Assembly (NCBI GenBank): GCA_023053685.1
Contig: JALIGW010000061.1
Span: 1,754,001-1,818,000 of the forward strand
Direction of reading: 5' to 3'
Source: Diadophis punctatus similis
Lineage: Eukaryota; Chordata; Lepidosauria; Squamata; Dipsadidae
Length of the DNA stretch: 64,000 nucleotides
A program made the translations under genes and the position numbers. Under the pieces are notes generated by a model, which had not been told where the DNA came from, made no database searches, and saw only the letters and a program-made list of their open reading frames with translations. This document shows, in pieces, positions 25,311 to 37,300 of the stretch. The first letter of the stretch is position 1. Every line of letters starts with the position of its first letter.

Positions 25311-26765
25311 TCATACTGCAATGGAGTGAGGTTTTTTAACCCAGAAACTCACAGGTCTCAGCCAGGAACTCCACCCCCAGCTTCTGTGAATTCAAACTAC
25401 AATGAAGTGAGGTTTTGTTCCCCCAGATACTCACAAGTCTCACCCAGTAACTACACCAACAGCTTCTGTGAATTCAAACTACAATGGAGTGAGGTTTTTT
25501 TCCCCAGATACAAACCTGTCTCAGCCAGGAACTCCACCCCCAGCTTCTTTGAATTGAAACGACAATGCAGTGAGGTTTCCCCCCCCCCCCCAGATACTCA
25601 CAGATCTCAGCAAGGACCTCCACCCCCAGCTTTTGTGAATTTAAACTACAATGGAGTGAGGTTTTTTCCCCCAGATACTAACAAGTCTCAGCCAGGAACT
25701 CCACCCGCAGCTTCTGTGAATTCAAACTACAATGGAGTGAGGTTTCTTCCCCCAGATACTCACAGGTCTCAGCCAGGAACTCCACCCCCAGTTTCTGTGA
25801 ATTCAAACTACAATGGAGTGAGGTTTTTTTCCCAGATACTCAAAGGTCTCAGCCAGGAACTCCACCCCCAGCTTCTGTGAATTCAAACTACAATGGAGTG
25901 AGGTTTTTTTTCCGGGATACTCACAGGTCTCAGCCAGGAACACCAACCCCAGCTTCTGTGAATTGAAAATACAATGCAGTGAGGTTTTTCCCCCCAGATA
26001 CTCACAGGAATCAGCCAGGAACTCCACCCCCAGCTTCTGTGAATTCAAACTACAATGCAGCGGGGTTTTTCCCCCCAGATACTCACAAGTCTCAGCCAGG
26101 AACTCCACCCGCAGCTTCTGTGAATTCAAACTACAATGGAGTGAGGTTTCTTCCCCCAGATACTCACAGGTCTCAGCCAGGAACTCCATTCCAGCTTCTG
26201 TGAATTCAAACTACAATGGAGTGAGGTTTTTACCCCCAGATACTAACAAGTCTCAGCCAGGAACTCCACCCGCAGCTTCTGTGAATTCAAACTACAATGG
26301 AGTGAGGTTTCTTCCCCCGGATACTCACAGGTCTCAGCCAGGAACTCCATGCCCAGCTTCTGTGAATTCAAACTACAATGTAGTGAGGTTTCTTCCCCCA
26401 GATACTCACAGGTCTCAGCCAGGAACTCCACCCCCAGCTTCTGTGAATTCAAACTACAATGGAGTGAGGTTTGTTCCCCCAGATACTCACAGGTCTCAGC
26501 CAGGAACTCCACCCCCAGCTTCTGTGAATTCAAACTACAATGGAGTGAGGTTTTTTTCCCCAGATACAAACGTGTCTCAGCCAGGAACTCCACGCCAAGC
26601 TTCTGTGAATTCATACTGCAATGGAGTGAGGTTTTTTAACCCAGAAACTCACAAGTCTCAGCCAGGAACTCCACCCCCAGCTTCTGTGAATTCAAAGAAC
26701 AATGGAGTGAGGTTTCTTCCCCCAGATACTCACAGGTCTCAGCCAGGAACTCCACTCCAGCTTCT
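25311..26765 (+). repeat. CAGTAACTACACC / CAGATCTCAGC / GAAAATACAATGC block
   Basis: The order here matches 15.2-17.9 kb and 44.94-45.6 kb: CATACTGCAATGG, CACCCAGTAACTACACC, TACAAACCTG, GAAACGACAATGC with a 13-C tract (near 25,579), CACAGATCTCAGC, CCGGGATAC (here CCGGG rather than the usual CCGAG), and GAAAATACAATGC. Private changes include CCATGCCCAG for CCACGCCCAG near 26,346 and TACAAACGTG for TACAAACCTG near 26,566. Confidence 0.7.
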
Positions 26766-26808
26766 GTGAATTCAAACTACAATGGAGTGAGGTTTTTTCC
26801 CCCAGATA

Positions 26809-27292
26809 CTAACAAGTCTCAGCCAGGAACTCCACCCGCAGCTTCTGTGAATTCAAACTACAATGGAGTGAGGTTTCTTCCCCCAGATACTCACAGGTCT
26901 CAGCCAGGAACTCCACCCCCAGCTTCTGTAAATTCAAACTACAATGGAGTGAGGTTTTTTTCCCCAGATACTCACAGGTCTCAGCCAGGAACTCCACCCC
27001 CAGCTTCTGTGAATTCAAACTACAATGAAGTGAGGTTTTTTCCCCAGATACTAACAAGTCTCAGCCAGGAACTCCACCCGCAGCTTCTGTGAATTCAAAC
27101 TACAATGGAGTGAGGTTTCTTCCCCCAGATACTCACAGGTCTCAGCCAGGAACTCCACCCCCAGCTTCTGTAAATTCAAACTACAATGGAGTGAGGTTTT
27201 TTTCCCCAGATACTCACAGGTCTCAGCCAGGAACTCCACCCCCAGCTTCTGTGAATTCAAACTACAATGAAGTGAGGTTTTTTCCCCAGATA
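26809..27292 (+). repeat. Three-monomer (242-bp) local duplication
   Basis: Three monomers (TACTAACAAG; TTTCTTCCCCCAG with CTTCTGTAAATTC; TTTTTTTCCCCAG) are repeated in direct succession at a 242-base offset (3 x 81 minus 1). The first copy ends in a recombinant monomer: a CAATGAAGTG start joined to TACTAACAAGTC near 27,050, a pairing not seen elsewhere in the window. Confidence 0.75.
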
Positions 27293-27322
27293 CTCACAGG
27301 TCTCAGCCAGGAACTCCACCCC

Positions 27323-27562
27323 CAGCTTTTGTGAATTCAAACTACAATGGAGTGAGGTTTTTTTCCCAGATACTCACAGGTCTCAGCCAGGAACTCCACC
27401 CCCAGCTTTTGTGAATTCAAACTACAATGGAGTGAGGTTTTTTTCCCAGATACTCACAGGTCTCAGCCAGGAACTCCACCCCCAGCTTTTGTGAATTCAA
27501 ACTACAATGGAGTGAGGTTTTTTTCCCAGATACTCACAGGTCTCAGCCAGGAACTCCACCCC
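27323..27562 (+). repeat. Three identical 80-bp monomers, third location
   Basis: CAGCTTTTGTG 80-mers start at 27,323, 27,403 and 27,483 and read the same as those at 18.2 and 20.8 kb. They are followed by a GAAATC monomer at 27,563 and then a C-tract monomer with 12 C before GATACTC (near 27,680). Confidence 0.85.
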
Positions 27563-29275
27563 CAGCTTCTGTGAAATCAAACTACAATGGAGTGAGGTTT
27601 TTTTCCCAGATACTCACAGGTCTCAGCCAGGAACTCCACCCCCAGCTTTTGTGAATTCAAACTACAATGGAGTGAGGTTCCCCCCCCCCCCGATACTCAC
27701 AGGTCTCAGCCAGGAACTCCACCCCCAGCTTCTGTGAAATCAAACTACAATGGAGTGAGGTTTTTTTCCCAGATACTCACAGGTCTCAGCCAGGTACTCC
27801 ACCCCAGCTTCTATGAATTGAAACTACAATGCAGTGAGGTTTCTTCCCCCAGATACTCACAGGTCTCAGCCAGGAACTCCACGCCCAGCTTCTGTGAATT
27901 CAAACTACAATGTAGTGAGGTTTGTTCCCCCAGATACTCACAGGTCTCAGCCAGGAACTCCACCCCCAGCTTCTGTGAATTCAAACTACAATGGAGTGAG
28001 GTTTTTTTCCCCAGATACAAACCTGTCTCAGCCAGGAACTCCACCCCCAGCTTCTTTGAATTGAAACGACAATGCAGTGAGGTTTCCCCCCCCCCAGATA
28101 CTCACAGATCTCAGCAAGGACCTCCACCCCCAGCTTTTGTGAATTTAAACTACAATGGAGTGAGGTTTCTTCCCCCAGATACTCACAGGTCTCAGCCAGG
28201 AACTCCACTCCAGCTTCTGTGAATTCAAACTACAATGGAGTGAGGTTTTTTCCCCCAGATACTAACAAGTCTCAACCAGGAACTCCACCCGCAGCTTCTG
28301 TGAATTCAAACTACAATGGAGTGAGGTTTCTTCCCCCATATAATCACAGGTCTCAGCCAGGAACTCCACCCCCAGTTTCTGTGAATTCAAACTACAATGG
28401 AGTGAGGTTTTTTTCCCAGATACTCACAGGTCTCAGCCAGGAACTCCACCCCCAGCTTTTGTGAATTTAAACTACAATGGAGTGAGGTTTCTTCCCCCAG
28501 ATACTCACAGGTCTCAGCCAGGAACTCCACCCCCAGCTTCTGTGAATTCAAACTACAATGCAGCGGGGTTTTTCCCCCCAGATACTAACAAGTCTCAACC
28601 AGGAACTCCACCCGCAGCTTCTGTGAATTCAAACTACAATGGAGTGAGGTTTCTTCCCCCATATAATCACAGGTCTCAGCCAGGAACTCCACCCCCAGTT
28701 TCTGTGAATTCAAACTACAATGGAGTGAGGTTTTTTTCCCAGATACTCACAGGTCTCAGCCAGGAACTCCACCCCCAGCTTCTGTGAATTCAAACTACAA
28801 TGGAGTGAGGTTTTTTTTCCGAGATACTCACAGGTCTCAGCCAGGAACACCAACCCCAGCTTCTGTGAATTGAAAATACAATGCAGTGAGGTTTTTCCCC
28901 CCAGATACTCACAGGAATCAGCCAGGAACTCCACCCCCAGCTTCTGTGAATTCAAACTACAATGCAGCGGGGTTTTCCCCCCCAGATACTCACAAGTCTC
29001 AGCCAGGAACTCCACCCGCAGCTTCTGTGAATTCAAACTACAATGGAGTGAGGTTTCTTCCCCCGGATACTCACAGGTCTCAGCCAGGAACTCCACGCCC
29101 AGCTTCTGTGAATTCAAACTACAATGTAGTGAGGTTTCTTCCCCCAGATACTCACAGGTCTCAGCCAGGAACTCCACCCCCAGCTTCTGTGAATTCAAAC
29201 TACAATGGAGTGAGGTTTGTTCCCCCAGATACTCACAGGTCTCAGCCAGGAACTCCACCCCCAGCTTCTGTGAAT
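27563..29275 (+). repeat. CAGATCTCAGC block with a four-monomer (323-bp) duplication
   Basis: From 27.73 to 28.4 kb the order follows 18.6-19.3 kb (offset about 9,133). The rare CATATAATCAC monomer then appears twice, at 28,337 and 28,660, 323 bases apart (4 x 81 minus 1), revealing a four-monomer duplication. A TTTGTGAATTTAAAC monomer at about 28,458 is joined to new partners. From 28.8 kb the CCGAGATAC/GAAAATACAATGC block follows, but it lacks the CCATTCCAG and TTTTTACCCCC monomers usually present there. Confidence 0.75.
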
Positions 29276-32200
29276 TCAAACTACAATGTAGTGAGGTTTT
29301 TTTCCCCAGATACAAACCTGTCTCAGCCAGGAACTCCACCCCCAGCTTCTGTGAATTGAAACTACAATGCAGTGAGGTTTTTTTCCCAGATACTCACAGG
29401 TCTCAGCCAGGAACTCCACCCCCAGCTTCTGTGAATTGAAAATACAATGCAGTGAGGTTTTTCCCCCCAGATACTCACAGGTCTCAGCCAGGAACTCCAC
29501 CTCCAGCTTCTGTGAATTGAAACTACAATGCAGCGAGGTTTTTCCCCCCAGATACTCACAAGTCACATCCAGGAACTCCACCCCCAGCTTCTTTGAATTC
29601 AAACTACAATGGAGTGAGGTTTTGTCCCCCAGATACTCACACGTCTCAGCCAGGAACTCCACCAACAGCTTCTGTGAATTCAAACTACAATGGAGTAAGG
29701 TTTCTTCCCTCAGATACTCACAGGTCTCAGCCAGGATGTCCACCCCCAGCTTCTGTGAATTCAAACTACAATGGAGTGAGATTTCTTCCCCCAGATACTC
29801 ACAGGTCTCAGCCAGGAACTCCACCCCCAGCTTCTGTGAATTCAAACTACAATGGAGTGAGGTTTTTTTCCCCAGATACTCACAGGTCTCAGCCAGGAAC
29901 TCCACCCCCAGCTTCTGTGAATTCAAACTACAATGAAGTGAGGTTTTTTCCCCAGATACTCACAGGTCTCAGCCAGGAACTCCACGCCAAGCTTCTGTGA
30001 ATTCATACTGCAATGGAGTGAGGTTTTTTAACCCAGAAACTCACAGGTCTCAGCCAGGAACTCCACCCCCAGCTTCTGTGAATTCAAACTACAATGAAGT
30101 GAGGTTTTGTTCCCCCAGATACTCACAAGTCTCAGCCAGGAACTCCACCCCCAGCTTCTGTGAATTCAAACTACAATGGAGTGAGGTTTCTTCCCCCAGA
30201 TACTCACAGGTCTCAGCCAGGAACTCCACTCCAGCTTCTGTGAATTCAAACTACAATGGAGTGAGGTTTTTTCCCCCAGATACTAACAAGTCTCAGCCAG
30301 GAACTCCACCCGCAGCTTCTGTGAATTCAAACTACGATGGAGTGAGGTTTCTTCCCCCAGATACTCACACGTCTCAGCCAGGAACTCCACGCCCACCTTC
30401 TGTGAAATCAAACTACAATGTAGTGAGGTTTCTTCCCCCAGATACTCACAGGTCTCAGCCAGGAACTCCACCCCCAGCTTCTGTGAATATAAACTACAAT
30501 GGAGTGAGGTTTTTTTCCCCAGATACACACCTGTCTCAGCCAGGAACTCCACCCCCAGCTTCTGTGAATTGAAACTACAATGCAGTGAGGTTTTTTTCCC
30601 AGATACTCACAGGTCTCAGCCAGGAACTCCACCCCCAGCTTCTGTGAATTGAAAATACAATGCAATGAGGTTTTTCCCCCAGATACTCACAGGTCTCAGC
30701 CAGGAACTCCACTCCAGCTTCTGTGAATTCAAACTACAATGGAGTGAGGTTTTTTCCCCCAGATACTAAGAAGTCTCAGCCAGGAACTCCACCCGCAGCT
30801 TCTGTGAATTCAAACTACAATGGAGTGAGGTTTCTTCCCCCAGATACTCACAGGTCTCAGCCAGGAACTCCACGCCCAGCTTCTGTGAAATCAAACTACA
30901 ATGTAGTGAGGTTTCTTCCCCCAGATACTCACAGGTCTCAGCCAGGAACTCCACCCCCAGCTTCTGTGAATTCAAACTACAATGGAGTGAGGTTTTTTTC
31001 CCCAGATACACACCTGTCTCAGCCAGGAACTCCACCCCCAGCTTCTGTGAATTGAAACTACAATGCAGTGAGGTTTTTTTCCCAGATACTCACAGGTCTC
31101 AGCCAGGAACTCCACCCCCAGCTTCTGTGAATTGAAAATACAATGCAATGAGGTTTTTTCCCCCAGATACTCACAGGTCTCAGCCAGGAGCTCCACCTCC
31201 AGCTTCTGTGAATTCAAACTACAATGCAGCGAGGTTTTCCCCCCCAGATACTCACAAGTGTCATCCAGGAACTCCACCCCCAGCTTCTTTGAATTCAAAC
31301 TACAATGGAGTGAGGTTTTTTCCCCCAGATACTCACAAGTCTCACCCAGGAACTCCACCAACAGCTTCTGTGAATTCAAACTACAATGGAGTGAGGTTTT
31401 GTCCCCCAGATATTCACACGTCTCATCCAGGAACTCCACCAACAGCTTCTGTGAATTCAAACTACAATGGAGTAAGGTTTCTTCCCTCAGATACTCACAG
31501 GTCTCAGCCAGGATGTCCACCCCCAGCTTCTGTGAATTCAAACTACAATGGAGTGAGATTTCTTCCCCCAGATACTCACAGGTCTCAGCCAGGAACTCCA
31601 CCCCCAGCTTCTGTGAATTCAAACTACAATGGAGTGAGGTTTTTTTCCCCAGATACTCACAGGTCTCAGCCAGGAACTCCACCCTCAGCTTCTGTGAATT
31701 CAAACAACAATGGAGTGAGGTTTTGTTCCCCCAGATACTCACAAGTCTCAGCCAGGAACTCCACCCCCAGCTTCTGTGAATTCAAACTACAATGGAGTGA
31801 GGTTTCTTCCCCCAGATACTCACAGGTCTCAGCCAGGAACTCCACTCCAGCTTCTGTGAATTCAAACTACAATGGAGTGAGGTTTTTTCCCCCCAGATAC
31901 TAACAAGTCTCAGCCAGGAACTCCACCCGCAGCTTCTGTGAATTCAAACTACAATGGAGTGAGGTTTCTTCCCCCAGATACTCACAGGTCTCAGCCAGGA
32001 ACTCCACCCCCAGCTTCTGTGAATTCAAACTACAATGGAGTGAGGTTTTTTTCCCCAGATACTCACAGGTCTCAGCCAGGAACTCCACCCCCAGCTTCTG
32101 TGAATTCAAACTACAATGAAGTGAGGTTTTTTCCCCAGATACTCACAGGTCTCAGCCAGGAACTCCACGCCAAGCTTCTGTGAATTCATACTGCAATGGA

Positions 32201-34300
32201 GTGAGGTTTTTTAACCCAGAAACTCACAGGTCTCAGCCAGGAACTCCACCCCCAGCTTCTGTGAATTCAAACTACAATGAAGTGAGGTTTTGTTCCCCCA
32301 GATACTCTCAAGTCTCAGCCAGGAACTCCACCCCCAGCTTCTGTGAATTCAAACTACAATGGAGTGAGGTTTCTTCCCCCAGATACTCACAGGTCTCAGC
32401 CAGGAACTCCACCCCCAGCTTCTGTGAATTCAAACTACAATGGAGTGAGGTTTTTTCCCCCAGATACTAACAAGTCTCAGCCAGGAACTCCACCCGCAGC
32501 TTCTGTGAATTGAAAATACAATGCAATGAGGTTTTTCCCCCAGATACTCACAGGTCTCAGCCAGGAACTCCACTCCAGCTTCTGTGAATTCAAACTACAA
32601 TGGAGTGAGGTTTTTTCCCCCAGATACTAACAAGTCTCAGCCAGGAACTCCACCCGCAGCTTCTGTGAATTCAAACTACAATGGAGTGAGGTTTCTTCCC
32701 CCAGATACTCACAGGTCTCAGCCAGGAACTCCACGCCCAGCTTCTGTGAAATCAAACTACAATGTAGTGAGGTTTCTTCCCCCAGATACTCACAGGTCTC
32801 AGCCAGGAACTCCACCCCCAGCTTCTGTGAATTCAAACTACAATGGAGTGAGGTTTTTTTCCCCAGATACACACCTGTCTCAGCCAGGAACTCCACCCCC
32901 AGCTTCTGTGAATTCAAACTACAATGCAGTGAGGTTTTTCTCCCAGATACTCACAGGTCTCAACCAAGAAATCCACCCCCAGCTTCTGTGAATTCAAACT
33001 ACAATGGAGTGAGGTTTTGTTCCCCCAGATACTCACAGGTCTCAGCCAAGAACTCCACCCCCAGCTTCTGTGAATTCAAACTACAATGGAGTGAGGTTTC
33101 CCCCCCAGATACTCACAGGTCTCAGCAAGGACCTCCACCCCCAGCTTTTGTGAATTCAAACTACAATGGAGTGAGGTTTCCCCCCGATACTCACAGGTCT
33201 CAGCCAGGAACTCCACCCCCAGCTTTTGTGAATTCAAACTACAATGGAGTGAGGTTCCCCCCCCCCCCGATACTCACAGGTCTCAGCCAGGAACTCCACC
33301 CCCAGCTTCTGTGAAATCAAACTACAATGGAGTGAGGTTTTTTTCCCAGATACTCACAGGTCTCAGCCAGGAACTCCACCCCCAGCTTTTGTGAATTCAA
33401 ACTACAATGGAGTGAGGTTCCCCCCCCCCGATACTCACAGGTCTCAGCCAGGAACTCCACCCCCAGCTTCTGTGAAATCAAACTACAATGGAGTGAGGTT
33501 TTTTTCCCAGATACTCACAGGTCTCAGCCAGGTACTCCACCCCAGCTTCTGTGAATTGAAACTACAATGCAGTGAGGTTTCTTCCCCCAGATACTCACAG
33601 GTCTCAGCCAGGAACTCCACGCCCAGCTTCTGTGAATTCAAACTACAATGTAGTGAGGTTTGTTCCCCCAGATACTCACAGGTCTCAGCCAGGAACTCCA
33701 CCCCCAGCTTCTGTGAATTCAAACTACAATGGAGTGAGGTTTTTTTCCCCAGATACAAACCTGTCTCAGCCAGGAACTCCACCCCCAGCTTCTTTGAATT
33801 GAAACGACAATGCAGTGAGGTTTCCCCCCCCCCCCAGATACTCACAGATCTCAGCAAGGACCTCCACCCCCAGCTTTTGTGAATTTAAACTACAATGGAG
33901 TGAGGTTTCTTCCCCCAGATACTCACAGGTCTCAGCCAGGAACTCCACTCCAGCTTCTGTGAATTCAAACTACAATGGAGTGAGGTTTTTTCCCCCAGAT
34001 ACTAACAAGTCTCAACCAGGAACTCCACCCGCAGCTTCTGTGAATTCAAACTACAATGGAGTGAGGTTTCTTCCCCCAGATACTCACAGGTCTCAGCCAG
34101 GAACTCCACCCCCAGTTTCTGTGAATTCAAACTACAATGGAGTGAGGTTTTTTTCCCAGATACTCACAGGTCTCAGCCAGGAACTCCACCCCCAGCTTCT
34201 GTGAATTCAAACTACAATGGAGTGAGGTTTTTTTTCCGAGATACTCACAGGTCTCAGCCAGGAACACCAACCCCAGCTTCTGTGAATTGAAAATACAATG
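29276..34300 (+). repeat. Displaced copy of 2.85-7.8 kb
   Basis: About 5 kb here repeats the variant order of 2,848-7,790, at offsets drifting from 26,428 to 26,511. The drift is explained by one extra monomer (GGATGTCC, near 31.5 kb) and C-tract length changes. Private differences are sparse, for example TACTAAGAAG for TACTAACAAG near 30,768, CTCATCCAGG near 31,424, GAAATCCACC near 32,968, and TTTCCCCCCGATAC near 33,181. The two copies are separated by about 21 kb of other monomers, so this is a dispersed duplication within the array or the remains of a larger ancestral period. Confidence 0.75.
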
Positions 34301-37300
34301 CAGTGAGGTTTTTCCCCCCAGATACTCACAGGAATCAGCCAGGAACTCCACCCCCAGCTTCTGTGAATTCAAACTACAATGCAGCGGGGTTTTCCCCCCC
34401 AGATACTCACAAGTCTCAGCCAGGAACTCCACCCGCAGCTTCTGTGAATTCAAACTACAATGGAGTGAGGTTTCTTCCCCCAGATACTCACAGGTCTCAG
34501 CCAGGAACTCCATTCCAGCTTCTGTGAATTCAAACTACAATGGAGTGAGGTTTCTTCCCCCGGATACTCACAGGTCTCAGCCAGGAACTCCACGCCCAGC
34601 TTCTGTGAATTCAAACTACAATGTAGTGAGGTTTCTTCCCCCAGATACTCACAGGTCTCAGCCAGGAACTCCACCCCCAGCTTCTGTGAATTCAAACTAC
34701 AATGGAGTGAGGTTTGTTCCCCCAGATACTCACAGGTCTCAGCCAGGAACTCCACCCCCAGCTTCTGTGAATTCAAACTACAATGGAGTGAGGTTTTTTT
34801 CCCCAGATACAAATCTGTCTCAGCCAGGAACTCCACGCCAAGCTTCTGTGAATTCATACTGCAATGGAGTGAGGTTTTTTAACCCAGAAACTCACAAGTC
34901 TCAGCCAGGAACTCCACCCCCAGCTTCTGTGAATTCAAACAACAATGGAGTGAGGTTTCTTCCCCCAGATACTCACAGGTCTCAGCCAGGAACTCCACTC
35001 CAGCTTCTGTGAATTCAAACTACAATGGAGTGAGGTTTTTTCCCCCAGATACTAACAAGTCTCAGCCAGGAACTCCACCCGCAGCTTCTGTGAATTCAAA
35101 CTACAATGGAGTGAGGTTTCTTCCCCCAGATACTCACAGGTCTCAGCCAGGAACTCCACTCCAGCTTCTGTGAATTCAAACTACAATGGAGTGAGGTTTT
35201 TTCCCCCCAGATACTAACAAGTCTCAGCCAGGAACTCCACCCGCAGCTTCTGTGAATTCAAACTACAATGGAGTGAGGTTTCTTCCCCCAGATACTCACA
35301 GGTCTCAGCCAGGAACTCCACCCCCAGCTTCTGTGAATTCAAACTACAATGGAGTGAGGTTTTTTTCCCCAGATACTCACAGGTCTCAGCCAGGAACTCC
35401 ACCCCCAGCTTCTGTGAATTCAAACTACAATGAAGTGAGGTTTTTTCCCCAGATACTCACAGGTCTCAGCCAGGAACTCCACGCCAAGCTTCTGTGAATT
35501 CATACTGCAATGGAGTGAGGTTTTTTAACCCAGAAACTCACAGGTCTCAGCCAGGAACTCCACCCCCAGCTTCTGTGAATTCAAACTACAATGAAGTGAG
35601 GTTTTGTTCCCCCAGATACTCACAAGTCTCAGCCAGGAACTCCACCCCCAGCTTCTGTGAATTCAAACTACAATGGAGTGAGGTTTCTTCCCCCAGATAC
35701 TCACAGGTCTCAGCCAGGAACTCCACCCCCAGCTTCTGTGAATTCAAACTACAATGGAGTGAGGTTTTTTCCCCCAGATACTAACAAGTCTCAGCCAGGA
35801 ACTCCACCCGCAGCTTCTGTGAATTGAAAATACAATGCAATGAGGTTTTTCCCCCAGATACTCACAGGTCTCAGCCAGGAACTCCACTCCAGCTTCTGTG
35901 AATTCAAACTACAATGGAGTGAGGTTTTTTCCCCCAGATACTAACAAGTCTCAGCCAGGAACTCCACCCGCAGCTTCTGTGAATTCAAACTACAATGGAG
36001 TGAGGTTTCTTCCCCCAGATACTCACAGGTCTCAGCCAGGAACTCCACGCCCAGCTTCTGTGAAATCAAACTACAATGTAGTGAGGTTTCTTCCCCCAGA
36101 TACTCACAGGTCTCAGCCAGGAACTCCACCCCCAGCTTCTGTGAATTCAAACTACAATGGAGTGAGGTTTTTTTCCCCAGATACACACCTGTCTCAGCCA
36201 GGAACTCCACCCCCAGCTTCTGTGAATTCAAACTACAATGTAGTGAGGTTTCTTCCCCCAGATACTCACAGGTCTCAGCCAGGAACTCCACCCCCAGCTT
36301 CTGTGAATTCAAACTACAATGGAGTGAGGTTTGTTCCCCCAGATACTCACAGGTCTCAGCCAGGAACTCCACCCCCAGCTTCTGTGAATTCAAACTACAA
36401 TGGAGTGAGGTTTTTTTCCCCAGATACAAACCTGTCTCAGCCAGGAACTCCACGCCAAGCTTCTGTGAATTCATACTGCAATGGAGTGAGGTTTTTTAAC
36501 CCAGAAACTCACAAGTCTCAGCCAGGAACTCCACCCCCAGCTTCTGTGAATTCAAACAACAATGGAGTGAGGTTTCTTCCCCCAGATACTCACAGGTCTC
36601 AGCCAGGAACTCCACTCCAGCTTCTGTGAATTCAAACTACAATGGAGTGAGGTTTTTTCCCCCAGATACTAACAAGTCTCAGCCAGGAACTCCACCCGCA
36701 GCTTCTGTGAATTCAAACTACAATGGAGTGAGGTTTCTTCCCCCAGATACTCACAGGTCTCAGCCAGGAACTCCACCCCCAGCTTCTGTAAATTCAAACT
36801 ACAATGGAGTGAGGTTTCTTCCCCCAGATACTCACAGGTCTCAGCCAGGAACTCCACCCCCAGCTTCTGTGAATTCAAACTACAATGGAGTGAGGTTTTT
36901 TCCCCCAGATACTAACAAGTCTCAGCCAGGAACTCCACCCGCAGCTTCTGTGAATTGAAAATACAATGCAATGAGGTTTTTCCCCCAGATACTCACAGGT
37001 CTCAGCCAGGAACTCCACTCCAGCTTCTGTGAATTCAAACTACAATGGAGTGAGGTTTTTTCCCCCAGATACTAACAAGTCTCAGCCAGGAACTCCACCC
37101 GCAGCTTCTGTGAATTCAAACTACAATGGAGTGAGGTTTCTTCCCCCAGATACTAACAAGTCTCAACCAGGAACTCCACCCGCAGCTTCTGTGAATTCAA
37201 ACTACAATGGAGTGAGGTTTCTTCCCCCAGATACTCACAGGTCTCAGCCAGGAACTCCACCCCCAGTTTCTGTGAATTCAAACTACAATGGAGTGAGGTT

